This document shows, one piece after another, positions 1 through 4,883 of a DNA stretch of 5,761 nt. Within the stretch, counting starts at the first letter, position 1. The number at the start of each line of letters is the position of its first letter. The notes below the pieces were generated by a model. The model was given only the letters and a program-made list of their open reading frames with translations. It made no database searches and had not been told where the DNA came from. Origin of the DNA: an uncultured Oscillospiraceae bacterium (GTDB lineage Bacteria; Bacillota; Clostridia; Oscillospirales; Oscillospiraceae); NCBI GenBank assembly GCA_934630985.1, contig CAKTXO010000102.1:1-5761 (forward strand). Reading direction: 5' to 3'. Both the position numbers and the translations under genes were made by a program.

Positions 1-1787
1 TGTCCCTGCCCTATGCGCCGGGGGTCTATATCATGCGCGATCAGACCGACAAGGTTATTTATGTCGGCAAGGCCAAGAAGCTGAAAAACCGGGTGAGCCA
101 GTATTTTCAGGACACCGCCTCCCACACCCCGAAAACCAGAATGATGGTAAGCAAAATCCACCACTTTGATGTGATCGTGGCCGCCTCGGAATTTGAGGCT
201 CTGGTGCTGGAATGCTCCCTGATTAAGCGCTACATGCCCAAGTACAACATCCTTCTCAAGGACGACAAGGGCTATCCCTATCTGCGGCTGGACATGCGCC
301 CGGTGTACCCGGAAATAACGATGGTCAGCAAGCTTTCCGACGATGGGGCGGAGTACTTCGGCCCCTACGGCACCCGTGGCGTCACCCAGAACGTGCTGGA
401 GGCACTGCGTCTGACCTTTCAGCTGCCGGGCTGTCATAAGCAGTTTCCTCGGGACATCGACAAGGAGCGTCCCTGCCTGAACTATCACATGAACCAGTGC
501 GCCGGCTGGTGCCAGAGCAGTGTCAGTGCCATCCGTTATCGGCAGGTCATGCTCCAGGTTCGGGAGCTTCTCCGGGGAAACTATAAGGGCGTAGCCGCCC
601 AAATCAAAGAACAGATGCTCGCGGCCTCCGAGGAGCTGAAATTCGAGCTGGCGGCCAGCCTCCGGGATCGGCTCCAGGCCGTGGAAAATCTGGGCCAGAA
701 GCAGTTGGTCACCGCAGGCTCTCTGGCGGACACGGATGTGATCGGCTACGGGGAGACGGAGGCCAAGGCCTGCTTTGCGGTGCTCCATTTCTCCGGAGGG
801 AATCTCCTGGACAAGGATTACGAGGTCTTCCCTCGGCCGGATGAGAAGGAAGAGGCGGTTTCCAGCCTCTTGAAGCAATATTATCTCAGCCGGGGACTGG
901 TGCCCAAGCGGATTTTCCTGCCCTTTGAAATTGAGGATGGGGACATGATCGCCGAGCTCTTGTCCCAGCAGTGCGGCTGCCTGCCAAAGCTTCAGGTACC
1001 CCAGCGGGGGGACAATGTGCGCCTGGTGGAGCTTGCCTGTAAGAATGCCTTTGAGGAAGCCCAGCGGCTCACCGGCAGGGAAGAGCGGGTCAGCGCAACC
1101 CTGACCCTTCTCGGCAAAATGCTGAACATGGAGGCTCCGGAGAGAATCGAGTCCTTCGATATTTCCAACATCTCCGGCACGGACATCGTAGCCGGCATGG
1201 TGGTTTTTGTGAACGGCAAGCCTAAGAAAAGCGACTACAAGCGGTTCAAACTGGAGGGGCTGGCCAATCAGGATGACTATGCCTCCATGCGCCAGGTGGT
1301 GAAGCGGCGGTTTGTCCACTACAAGGCGGGCGACGCGGGCTTCGGGGAAAAGCCGGATCTTCTGCTCATCGACGGCGGCATCAACCATGCCAGAATCGCA
1401 GTGGAGGCGTTGGAGGAGCTGGGGCTGAGAATGTCGGTATTCGGCATGGTCAAGGACGACCGGCACCGCACCCGGGCTTTGGTGAGCCCGGAAGGGCAGG
1501 AAATCCGGATCGACAACAACCAGGCCATTTTCTCCCTCATCGGCAATATTCAAGAAGAGGTTCACCGATTTGCCATCACCTATCACCGGCAGCTGCGCAG
1601 CAAACGTCTGCGCTATTCGGAACTGGACGGCATTCCGGGCATCGGCCCCAAGCGGAAGCAGGAGCTTCTCAAGCAGTTCAAGTCCCTGAGCGCCATCGGT
1701 CAGGCTACCTTGCCGGAGCTGGAACGGCTGCTTCCCAAGGATGCCGCCATGGCAGTCTATTCCCATTTTCAGGAAAAACGGAGTTAA
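1..1787 (+). CDS. uvrC: UvrABC system protein C (excinuclease subunit C), 5' partial
   Basis: UvrC makes both incisions flanking a DNA lesion in nucleotide excision repair, acting with UvrB after UvrA loading. The reading frame is open to the window's left edge, and codons before the ATG at 33 encode the expected PGVY segment with the first catalytic tyrosine at 27-29. The true start is therefore upstream and only a short N-terminal piece is missing. Numbering from the Met at 33, the GIY-YIG nuclease has Y10-V-G, R20 and E60. Four cysteines, C134, C148, C156 and C160, match the conserved cluster reported to bind Fe-S in UvrC. A UVR (UvrB-binding) motif lies near 188-223. The RNase H-like 5' nuclease has D376 (FDISNISG), D447 (LLIDGG) and H518. 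A helix-hairpin-helix region with GIPGIGPKRK runs from about 530 to the end. Length fits the family. The stop lies 2 bases before rsmD, so the two are probably cotranscribed. Confidence 0.98.
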   Translation, partial: SLPYAPGVYIMRDQTDKVIYVGKAKKLKNRVSQYFQDTASHTPKTRMMVSKIHHFDVIVAASEFEALVLECSLIKRYMPKYNILLKDDKGYPYLRLDMRPVYPEITMVSKLSDDGAEYFGPYGTRGVTQNVLEALRLTFQLPGCHKQFPRDIDKERPCLNYHMNQCAGWCQSSVSAIRYRQVMLQVRELLRGNYKGVAAQIKEQMLAASEELKFELAASLRDRLQAVENLGQKQLVTAGSLADTDVIGYGETEAKACFAVLHFSGGNLLDKDYEVFPRPDEKEEAVSSLLKQYYLSRGLVPKRIFLPFEIEDGDMIAELLSQQCGCLPKLQVPQRGDNVRLVELACKNAFEEAQRLTGREERVSATLTLLGKMLNMEAPERIESFDISNISGTDIVAGMVVFVNGKPKKSDYKRFKLEGLANQDDYASMRQVVKRRFVHYKAGDAGFGEKPDLLLIDGGINHARIAVEALEELGLRMSVFGMVKDDRHRTRALVSPEGQEIRIDNNQAIFSLIGNIQEEVHRFAITYHRQLRSKRLRYSELDGIPGIGPKRKQELLKQFKSLSAIGQATLPELERLLPKDAAMAVYSHFQEKRS

Positions 1788-1789
1788 TT

Positions 1790-2329
1790 ATGCGGGTAAT
1801 TACAGGAAAAGCCCGGGGCGTTTCTTTGAAAACCCCGGAAGGAATGCTGACCCGGCCCACAGCGGATCGGGTGAAGGAAGCTCTTTTCAGCATCATCCAT
1901 TTTGACATTCCCGGTGCCCGGGTGCTGGATTTATTTGGCGGCACCGGCCAGCTGGGGATTGAAGCTTTGAGCCAGGGAGCTGCCCAGGCGGTGTTCGTGG
2001 ATGCCCGGGAGGAGGCCTGCAAGCTTATCCGGGAAAACTTAAGCCGGACAAAGCTTTCCGGCGGCACCGTGGTTCGGGCAGACTACATGGACTATCTGTC
2101 CCGGTGCAGGGAAAAGTTTGATATCATTTTTCTCGACCCACCCTACGCGGAAACCTACCTGGAAAACGCAATAAAAAGGATTACAGAAATTGACATTTTG
2201 CAATCTAATGGTATAATAGTAGCGGAACGCCCTCTGGGGAAGGAACTTCCCTGGGAATTCCAGGGCTACGCCCGTTCCAAAGACTATAAATATGGAAAAA
2301 CCCTTCTTACCATTTACCGAAAGGTGTGA
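1790..2329 (+). CDS. rsmD: 16S rRNA (guanine(966)-N(2))-methyltransferase RsmD
   Basis: RsmD uses S-adenosylmethionine to methylate N2 of G966 (E. coli numbering) in 16S rRNA of the small subunit. The 179-residue protein has the family's N-terminal signature RPTADRVKEALF at 22-33, the SAM-binding motif VLDLFGGTGQLGIEAL at 45-60, and the catalytic DPPY motif at 116-119. It ends in the usual YGKTLLTIYR strand. The ATG lies 2 bases after the uvrC stop, with a CGGAG ribosome binding site at 1779-1783 inside the end of uvrC, which suggests translational coupling. The adjacent rsmD-coaD order is widespread in Firmicutes (ylbH-ylbI in Bacillus subtilis). The stretch encoding about residues 124-145 is AT-rich compared with the rest of the gene and contains a consensus promoter reading toward coaD. 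Confidence 0.96.
   Translation: MRVITGKARGVSLKTPEGMLTRPTADRVKEALFSIIHFDIPGARVLDLFGGTGQLGIEALSQGAAQAVFVDAREEACKLIRENLSRTKLSGGTVVRADYMDYLSRCREKFDIIFLDPPYAETYLENAIKRITEIDILQSNGIIVAERPLGKELPWEFQGYARSKDYKYGKTLLTIYRKV
2190..2217 (+). promoter_or_regulatory. Consensus SigA-type promoter inside rsmD, driving coaD
   Basis: The -35 box is TTGACA at 2190-2195 and the -10 box is TATAAT at 2212-2217. Both match the housekeeping consensus in every base and are separated by 16 bases. A TG at 2209-2210, one base before the -10, makes it an extended -10. Transcription would start near 2224, about 120 bases upstream of the coaD start, still within rsmD. Downstream in the leader, CCCTGG at 2249-2254 and CCAGGG at 2260-2265 could form a small hairpin, which may be only a coding coincidence. 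Activity is inferred; the match itself is plain in the sequence. Confidence 0.82.
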
Positions 2330-2345
2330 AGGGTGCGGTAGGAAT

Positions 2346-2840
2346 ATGAAAACAGCCATCTATCCGGGCAGTTTTGACCCGGTTACCAGCGGACACCTGA
2401 ATATCATTCGCCGAGCCGCCGGTATTTTTGACAAGCTCATCGTCTGCGTCATGGTGAACGCGGGTAAAAATCCCATGTTCACCCAGGACGAGCGGGTGGA
2501 GCTGATTCGCCGGGTCACCAGCGATCTTCCCAACGTGGAGGTGGATGCCTCCAAGGAGCTGCTGGCAGAATATGCCAGACGGCGGGGCAGCTGCGTGGTG
2601 GTCAAGGGACTGCGGGCAGTGTCGGATTTTGAGACGGAATTTCAGATGGCTCTGGTCAATCGAAAAATCAACCCGGAGCTGGATACCATGTTTTTGACTG
2701 CGGACAGCAAGTTTATGTTCCTGAGTTCCAGCCTGATCAAGGAGCTGGGCACCTATGGAGCGGATTTGTCGGATTTGCTTCCCGCTGAAATTATTCCGGA
2801 TTTTCAGGCAAGAATAGAGAGCAGGAAAACGAATCATTAA
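2346..2840 (+). CDS. coaD: Phosphopantetheine adenylyltransferase (CoaD)
   Basis: CoaD transfers AMP from ATP to 4'-phosphopantetheine, giving dephospho-CoA, the penultimate step of cytoplasmic coenzyme A synthesis. The start at 2346 gives 164 residues, the usual family size, beginning MKTAIYPGSFDPVTSGH. The nucleotidyltransferase signature is at 7-17, with T14 and H17 of the TxGH motif. K41 lies in the GKNPMF segment. The phosphopantetheine-binding segment GLRAVSDFETEFQMA is at 88-102 with R90, and the SSSLIKE motif is at 127-133. An in-frame ATG at 2292 would add 18 residues with no family counterpart and overlap rsmD, so it is rejected. The ribosome binding site is weak (GGTAGGA at 2337-2343, very close to the ATG). 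The gene follows rsmD after 16 bases and probably also has its own promoter inside rsmD. Confidence 0.97.
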   Translation: MKTAIYPGSFDPVTSGHLNIIRRAAGIFDKLIVCVMVNAGKNPMFTQDERVELIRRVTSDLPNVEVDASKELLAEYARRRGSCVVVKGLRAVSDFETEFQMALVNRKINPELDTMFLTADSKFMFLSSSLIKELGTYGADLSDLLPAEIIPDFQARIESRKTNH

Positions 2841-2853
2841 GGAGGAAATCACA

Positions 2854-3357
2854 ATGAGCGATCGGAATACGGAAGATATCATTGGCGCGCTGTACGATAT
2901 GGTGCAGGATGCCCGTTCCATGCCTCTGGCTGCGGACAAGTGCATTCTGGAGCGTGATCGGGTTCTGGATATGCTGGACGAGATCCTGGCGCAGCTGCCC
3001 GGCGAGATCAAGCAGTCCCGGGCTATCGTGGAATCCCGGACGGAAATCGTAGGCCAGGCTCGCCGGGAGGCGGAGAATGTGCTCCGGGAGGCACAGGAGA
3101 AGGCCAAGCAGATGGTCACCAAGGAAGCGGTGTACGCCGAGGCCAAGAAGCGCAGTGAGGAGCTGATTGCCCAGACCCAGGAGCGGATCAATCAGCTGCG
3201 CAAAGCTGCCAACGAATATATGGACGAGTCCCTGCGTCAGACCGAAGAGGTGGTGTCCAAGGCACTGAATGAGGTTCGGGATACCCGGATGAAGTTCCGG
3301 GCGGTGACGGAGGCTCAGGAGCAGCGCAAGACCGCCAACGTGGACATTGACGTCTAG
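2854..3357 (+). CDS. Coiled-coil protein, V-ATPase subunit H-like / SepIVA-like
   Basis: This 167-residue protein has no signal peptide and no membrane segment. A short N-terminal region (about 1-60), including ARSMPLAADKC and LDMLDEILAQLPGE, is followed by a highly charged helix rich in Ala, Glu, Lys, Arg and Gln from about 60 to 145, as in a long coiled coil. Similar clostridial proteins downstream of coaD tend to be annotated as ATPase or ATP-synthase subunit B/H-like, which probably reflects coiled-coil composition rather than a role in an ATPase, since no ATPase genes are nearby. The N-terminal pattern resembles, from memory, mycobacterial SepIVA, a DivIVA-domain septum protein; a role in division or envelope growth is therefore an inference. 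A very strong ribosome binding site, AAGGAGGA at 2839-2846, overlaps the coaD stop and fixes the start. The gene is the last before the terminator at 3483-3521. Confidence 0.85.
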   Translation: MSDRNTEDIIGALYDMVQDARSMPLAADKCILERDRVLDMLDEILAQLPGEIKQSRAIVESRTEIVGQARREAENVLREAQEKAKQMVTKEAVYAEAKKRSEELIAQTQERINQLRKAANEYMDESLRQTEEVVSKALNEVRDTRMKFRAVTEAQEQRKTANVDIDV

Positions 3358-3390
3358 GCGCATTTTTGCGAATAGTAATCCGAAGGATAC

Positions 3391-3430
3391 GTTGTCATTG
3401 CGAACCAGTCCGCAGACTGGTGTGGCAATC
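3391..3430 (+). repeat. REP-like palindrome of the GTCATTGCGA...GGCAATC type
   Basis: The core is a two-part hairpin. ATTGC at 3397-3401 pairs with GCAAT at 3425-3429, and ACCAGTC at 3404-3410 pairs with GACTGGT at 3415-3421 around the loop CGCA. The arms starting GTCATTGCGA and ending TGGCAATC resemble a palindromic repeat family scattered through intergenic DNA of many bacteria, including gut Clostridia; this recognition is from memory. Related flanking words, GGATACGT at 3385-3392 and GGATAGACGT at 3435-3444, lie on either side and could be a degraded target duplication or chance. It sits in the 3' UTR of the coaD operon. Only one copy is in the window, so repetitiveness is inferred. Confidence 0.6.
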
Positions 3431-3482
3431 CCCCGGATAGACGTAAAATCTACTGGCTTGAGCTATGACAAAATAGAGATTT

Positions 3483-3521
3483 AACCGGAGCTGTGGTTTT
3501 CACGGCTCCGGTTCTTTTTTT
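3483..3521 (+). terminator. Strong intrinsic terminator of the coaD operon
   Basis: AACCGGAGC at 3483-3491 pairs perfectly with GCTCCGGTT at 3505-3513. The stem extends by a T-G wobble and GTG/CAC to about 13 pairs around a GTTTT loop (3496-3500). It is followed at once by TTCTTTTTTT up to 3521. The GC-rich stem with a U-tract on the + strand is a textbook Rho-independent terminator. It ends transcription after the coiled-coil gene and separates it from the membrane-protein gene at 3561. Confidence 0.95.
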
Positions 3522-3560
3522 GCCTGCCGGGCGATAGAATTGGGGTAGGGAGGGGTAAGA

Positions 3561-3986
3561 ATGGGTGCAAAGTGGAACTCCGGTAAGGCTGTGTCCATCC
3601 CCAAGGGACTGGTCATGGGAAACGGCATCAGTTTGGGATTGACGCTTCTTCTGTCCTTAGCATTGGCAGGGCTGATCAGCCGGGAGCGGCTTGCCTGGAA
3701 TCAAGTTGGCTACGGCATTCTGGCAATCCTATTTATATCTGCGCTGCTGGGGGCGGCCACCTCTGTAAAGGCCGTGAAACGTCAGCGGCTGATGATTGCT
3801 CTGGGCTCAGGGCTTCTGTTCTGGGCAACACTGATAGCCATAACGGCTCTGTTTTTTGGAGGGCAGTACGATGGAATGCTGGTTACCGGACTCATTATTC
3901 TAGCCGCCTGCGGCACCGTGGCGCTGGCAGGTCTGAGGGGAGAAAGGGGGAAGGGGACGACCCCTTACCGGCGGAAAGGACGCTGA
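3561..3986 (+). CDS. Small four-helix membrane protein, TIGR04086-like
   Basis: The function is unknown. The 141-residue protein has four predicted membrane helices at about 20-40, 49-69, 77-99 and 105-125. A short basic N-terminus precedes them and a strongly basic tail (RGERGKGTTPYRRKGR) follows. Size, helix layout and the segment RLMIALGSGLLFW...ALFFGGQYDG recall the TIGR04086 family of Firmicutes membrane proteins (YrzE-like); this is from memory and moderately sure. The start at 3561 follows GGGAGG at 3548-3553, well spaced; an internal Met at residue 19 would give a shorter protein starting right at the first helix. It begins only about 40 bases after a strong terminator, and I find no convincing promoter in that gap, so its transcription source is unclear. 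The gene seems monocistronic, followed by the inverted repeat at 3995-4039. Confidence 0.8.
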   Translation: MGAKWNSGKAVSIPKGLVMGNGISLGLTLLLSLALAGLISRERLAWNQVGYGILAILFISALLGAATSVKAVKRQRLMIALGSGLLFWATLIAITALFFGGQYDGMLVTGLIILAACGTVALAGLRGERGKGTTPYRRKGR

Positions 3987-3994
3987 TTTTTCTG

Positions 3995-4039
3995 ATTTGG
4001 GAAGTATGGGTAAATATCATTTACCCATACTTCCCAAAT
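3995..4039. repeat. Perfect 21-bp inverted repeat with 3-base loop
   Basis: The arm at 3995-4015 (beginning ATTTGGGAAG) is the exact reverse complement of the arm at 4019-4039 (ending CTTCCCAAAT), with ATC at 4016-4018 as loop. It begins 8 bases after the stop of the membrane-protein gene. It is not a canonical terminator on either strand: on + the arm runs into TGCAGGATAGC, and on - into CAGAAAAATC, so there is no U-tract. It may still act as a transcript end or RNA stabiliser, be the relic of a mobile element, or be a protein-binding cruciform. The structure is certain; its role is not known. Confidence 0.9.
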
Positions 4040-4058
4040 TGCAGGATAGCTTGCAATT
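4037..4058. repeat. Second inverted repeat overlapping the first
   Basis: AATTGCA at 4037-4043 is the reverse complement of TGCAATT at 4052-4058. With a G-U and a G-C pair inside, the RNA stem reaches 9 pairs around ATAG (4046-4049). Its first three bases are also the last three of the 21-bp inverted repeat, so the two hairpins share bases at the junction. No U-run follows. Function is unknown. Confidence 0.6.
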
Positions 4059-4101
4059 CCAATATTTAGTGAATTTTTGCTGTGTGAATCCCAATATATA
4101 G
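4055..4101. repeat. Direct repeat pair in AT-rich spacer
   Basis: AATTCCAATATTTAG at 4055-4069 and AATCCCAATATATAG at 4087-4101 agree in 13 of 15 bases and start 32 bases apart, about three helical turns. They lie within the AT-rich spacer, about 85-130 bases upstream of the first -35 box. They could be paired sites for a regulator, but low complexity makes chance similarity a real alternative. Confidence 0.4.
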
Positions 4102-4148
4102 AAGAAATAGTTGGAAATGATAAAAGATAGGATGTGTTTCCTTTAACG

Positions 4149-4173
4149 AGTTAACATAAAACTGTTTACATAA
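4149..4173 (-). other. Two XerD-arm (dif-like) sequences in tandem
   Basis: On the - strand the segment reads TTATGTAAACA (4163-4173) and then TTATGTTAACT (4149-4159). Each differs by one base from TTATGTAAACT, the XerD-binding arm of Bacillus dif as I recall it, and the second also contains TTATGTTAA of E. coli dif. A complete 28-bp dif would need a XerC arm 6 bases away. The candidate XerC arms, TAATTATGTAA (4166-4176) and TCAATATTGAC (4180-4190), match poorly. This is therefore a half-site resemblance near xerD, not a demonstrated dif. Confidence 0.25.
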
Positions 4174-4179
4174 TTATCC

Positions 4180-4191
4180 GTCAATATTGAC
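4180..4191. promoter_or_regulatory. 12-bp palindrome over a -35 box (candidate operator)
   Basis: GTCAATATTGAC is a perfect palindrome whose right part overlaps five of the six bases of the TTGACA -35 box at 4187-4192. A dimeric repressor bound there would block the promoter. A looser inverted repeat, TTAAC-GA-GTTAA, lies just upstream at 4143-4154. The regulator is unknown, and the operator role is inferred from position and symmetry only. Confidence 0.35.
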
Positions 4192-4215
4192 AAAAAAAGC
4201 AATTTTGGCTAAAAA
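4187..4215 (+). promoter_or_regulatory. Upstream promoter for the membrane protein-xerD operon
   Basis: TTGACA at 4187-4192 matches the -35 consensus exactly. TAAAAA at 4210-4215, after a 17-base spacer, matches four of six -10 bases. The start would be near 4222, giving a leader of about 120 bases before the ATG at 4346. It lies in AT-rich DNA upstream of a gene, as expected for a real promoter. Confidence 0.55.
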
Positions 4216-4218
4216 TGC

Positions 4219-4247
4219 TTGAATTTGTGTACGAAATGGAGTATAGT
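4219..4247 (+). promoter_or_regulatory. Downstream tandem promoter for the same operon
   Basis: TTGAAT at 4219-4224 (four of six) and TATAGT at 4242-4247 (five of six) are separated by 17 bases. The start would be near 4254. If this promoter is used, the GGAGG at 4250-4254 would fall at or before the transcript start, which argues against the TTG at 4265 as translation start and for the ATG at 4346. Confidence 0.6.
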
Positions 4248-4345
4248 ATGGAGGCATAGAAATCTTGACTGTATTTATAGCCTTTTGTACTCGGTTCCTT
4301 TTTTTCGTAAGACAGCATTTTTGCCCGGGGAGGGTGGGAACCAGG

Positions 4346-4867
4346 ATGGGTACAAGGCGGTCTGCTGCTGTTTCCCGCAGGCGCAAGGCTGCGGCTTTTG
4401 TGCTTGCATTTGTGTGGATATTGGGGATAGCTTCCGGAATCGTATATTCCCGTTGTCCCATGGTCGATGTCGTTTCCCTGATGCGCGGAGCTTTGAATCG
4501 CCCCGTGTCGATCGTTTCTTTTCTGTGTACTTCACTCTTACCTTTTGTAATGTCCGCCATTCTGGCTTTTTTGGATTGCCCTCTGGGGATCTATGGGATC
4601 TGCTTTTGGAAGGCCTTTCTCCATGGATTTGTATCCGCAGGGCTGATAACGTGCTTCCCGGACTGGGGCTGGCTGATGCGGTGCTTTCTGCTGCTGGGCG
4701 ATGGCACCCTGCCCATCCTGTACTGGCTATGGCTGCGATGTGTGCAGAGCCGGTCGGTACGGATTCCCTTGGTCATCAGCGGCTGTGGGCAGCTGGCGAT
4801 CATTGCTGCCGGGTACGGTTACGTTTTCCCCTTTTATTGGCGGTTCATTGAATCTTTGAAAGGATAA
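4346..4867 (+). CDS. Five-helix membrane protein, possibly SpoIIM-like
   Basis: I do not firmly recognise this gene. From the ATG at 4346 it encodes 173 residues: a basic start (RRSAAVSRRRK) and five predicted membrane helices at about 15-35, 54-76, 80-103, 107-131 and 139-165. Helix count, size, the run FLDCPLGIYGICFWKAFLHGF (spanning 76-95), and position just upstream of xerD recall SpoIIM, which lies near ripX/xerD in Bacillus and acts with SpoIID and SpoIIP in engulfment during sporulation. This is an inference; the sequence is divergent. It is rich in cysteine (eight) and tryptophan for its length. An in-frame TTG at 4265, ten bases after GGAGG at 4250-4254, would add 27 residues. The ATG is preferred because it gives a basic tail before helix 1 and follows a GGGGAGG-rich stretch at 4327-4338. 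xerD follows after 16 bases, so the two probably form an operon. Confidence 0.75.
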   Translation: MGTRRSAAVSRRRKAAAFVLAFVWILGIASGIVYSRCPMVDVVSLMRGALNRPVSIVSFLCTSLLPFVMSAILAFLDCPLGIYGICFWKAFLHGFVSAGLITCFPDWGWLMRCFLLLGDGTLPILYWLWLRCVQSRSVRIPLVISGCGQLAIIAAGYGYVFPFYWRFIESLKG

Positions 4868-4883
4868 AAAGGTAAGCTGTTAC

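Larger units (their letters stand above)
3987..4345. other. 359-base AT-rich spacer without a gene
   Basis: No coding sequence is supported here on either strand. Base composition drops sharply from the GC-rich flanking genes, especially from about 4055 to 4320. It holds, in order, the 21-bp inverted repeat, the overlapping smaller hairpin, the direct repeat pair, the two XerD-arm-like words, a 12-bp palindrome, and two tandem promoters, followed by the leader of the five-helix membrane protein gene. I do not recognise a known riboswitch or small RNA. Confidence 0.7.

Noticed and set aside
33..35. ATG at 33 as the start of uvrC
   Set aside because: The frame is open upstream and encodes PGVYI, containing the conserved GIY-YIG tyrosine; starting at 33 would remove a catalytic residue.
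2292..2345. 18-residue N-terminal extension of CoaD from the ATG at 2292
   Set aside because: The family begins at the MKTAIYPGSFDP segment, the extension overlaps rsmD, and it has no family counterpart.
2307..3363. Long open frames on the - strand opposite coaD and the coiled-coil gene (2307-3191 and 2791-3363)
   Set aside because: They are antisense shadows of two well-supported genes, with Ser/Arg- or His/Leu-rich composition and no recognisable domain.
3359..3370. CGCA-TTTT-TGCG hairpin just after the coiled-coil gene's stop, as a terminator
   Set aside because: The stem is only 4 bp and no U-tract follows; the strong terminator at 3483-3521 fills this role.
4234..4263. SigE-type sporulation promoter (CATAGAAAT at 4255-4263) for the SpoIIM-like gene
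   Set aside because: No matching -35 element at the right distance; the housekeeping-type tandem promoters fit much better.
4219..4851. 210-residue open frame in another + frame over the five-helix membrane protein
   Set aside because: It is Cys/Arg-rich without membrane helices or motifs, starts at a TTG inside the promoter region, and has no ribosome binding site. The other frame gives a coherent membrane protein.
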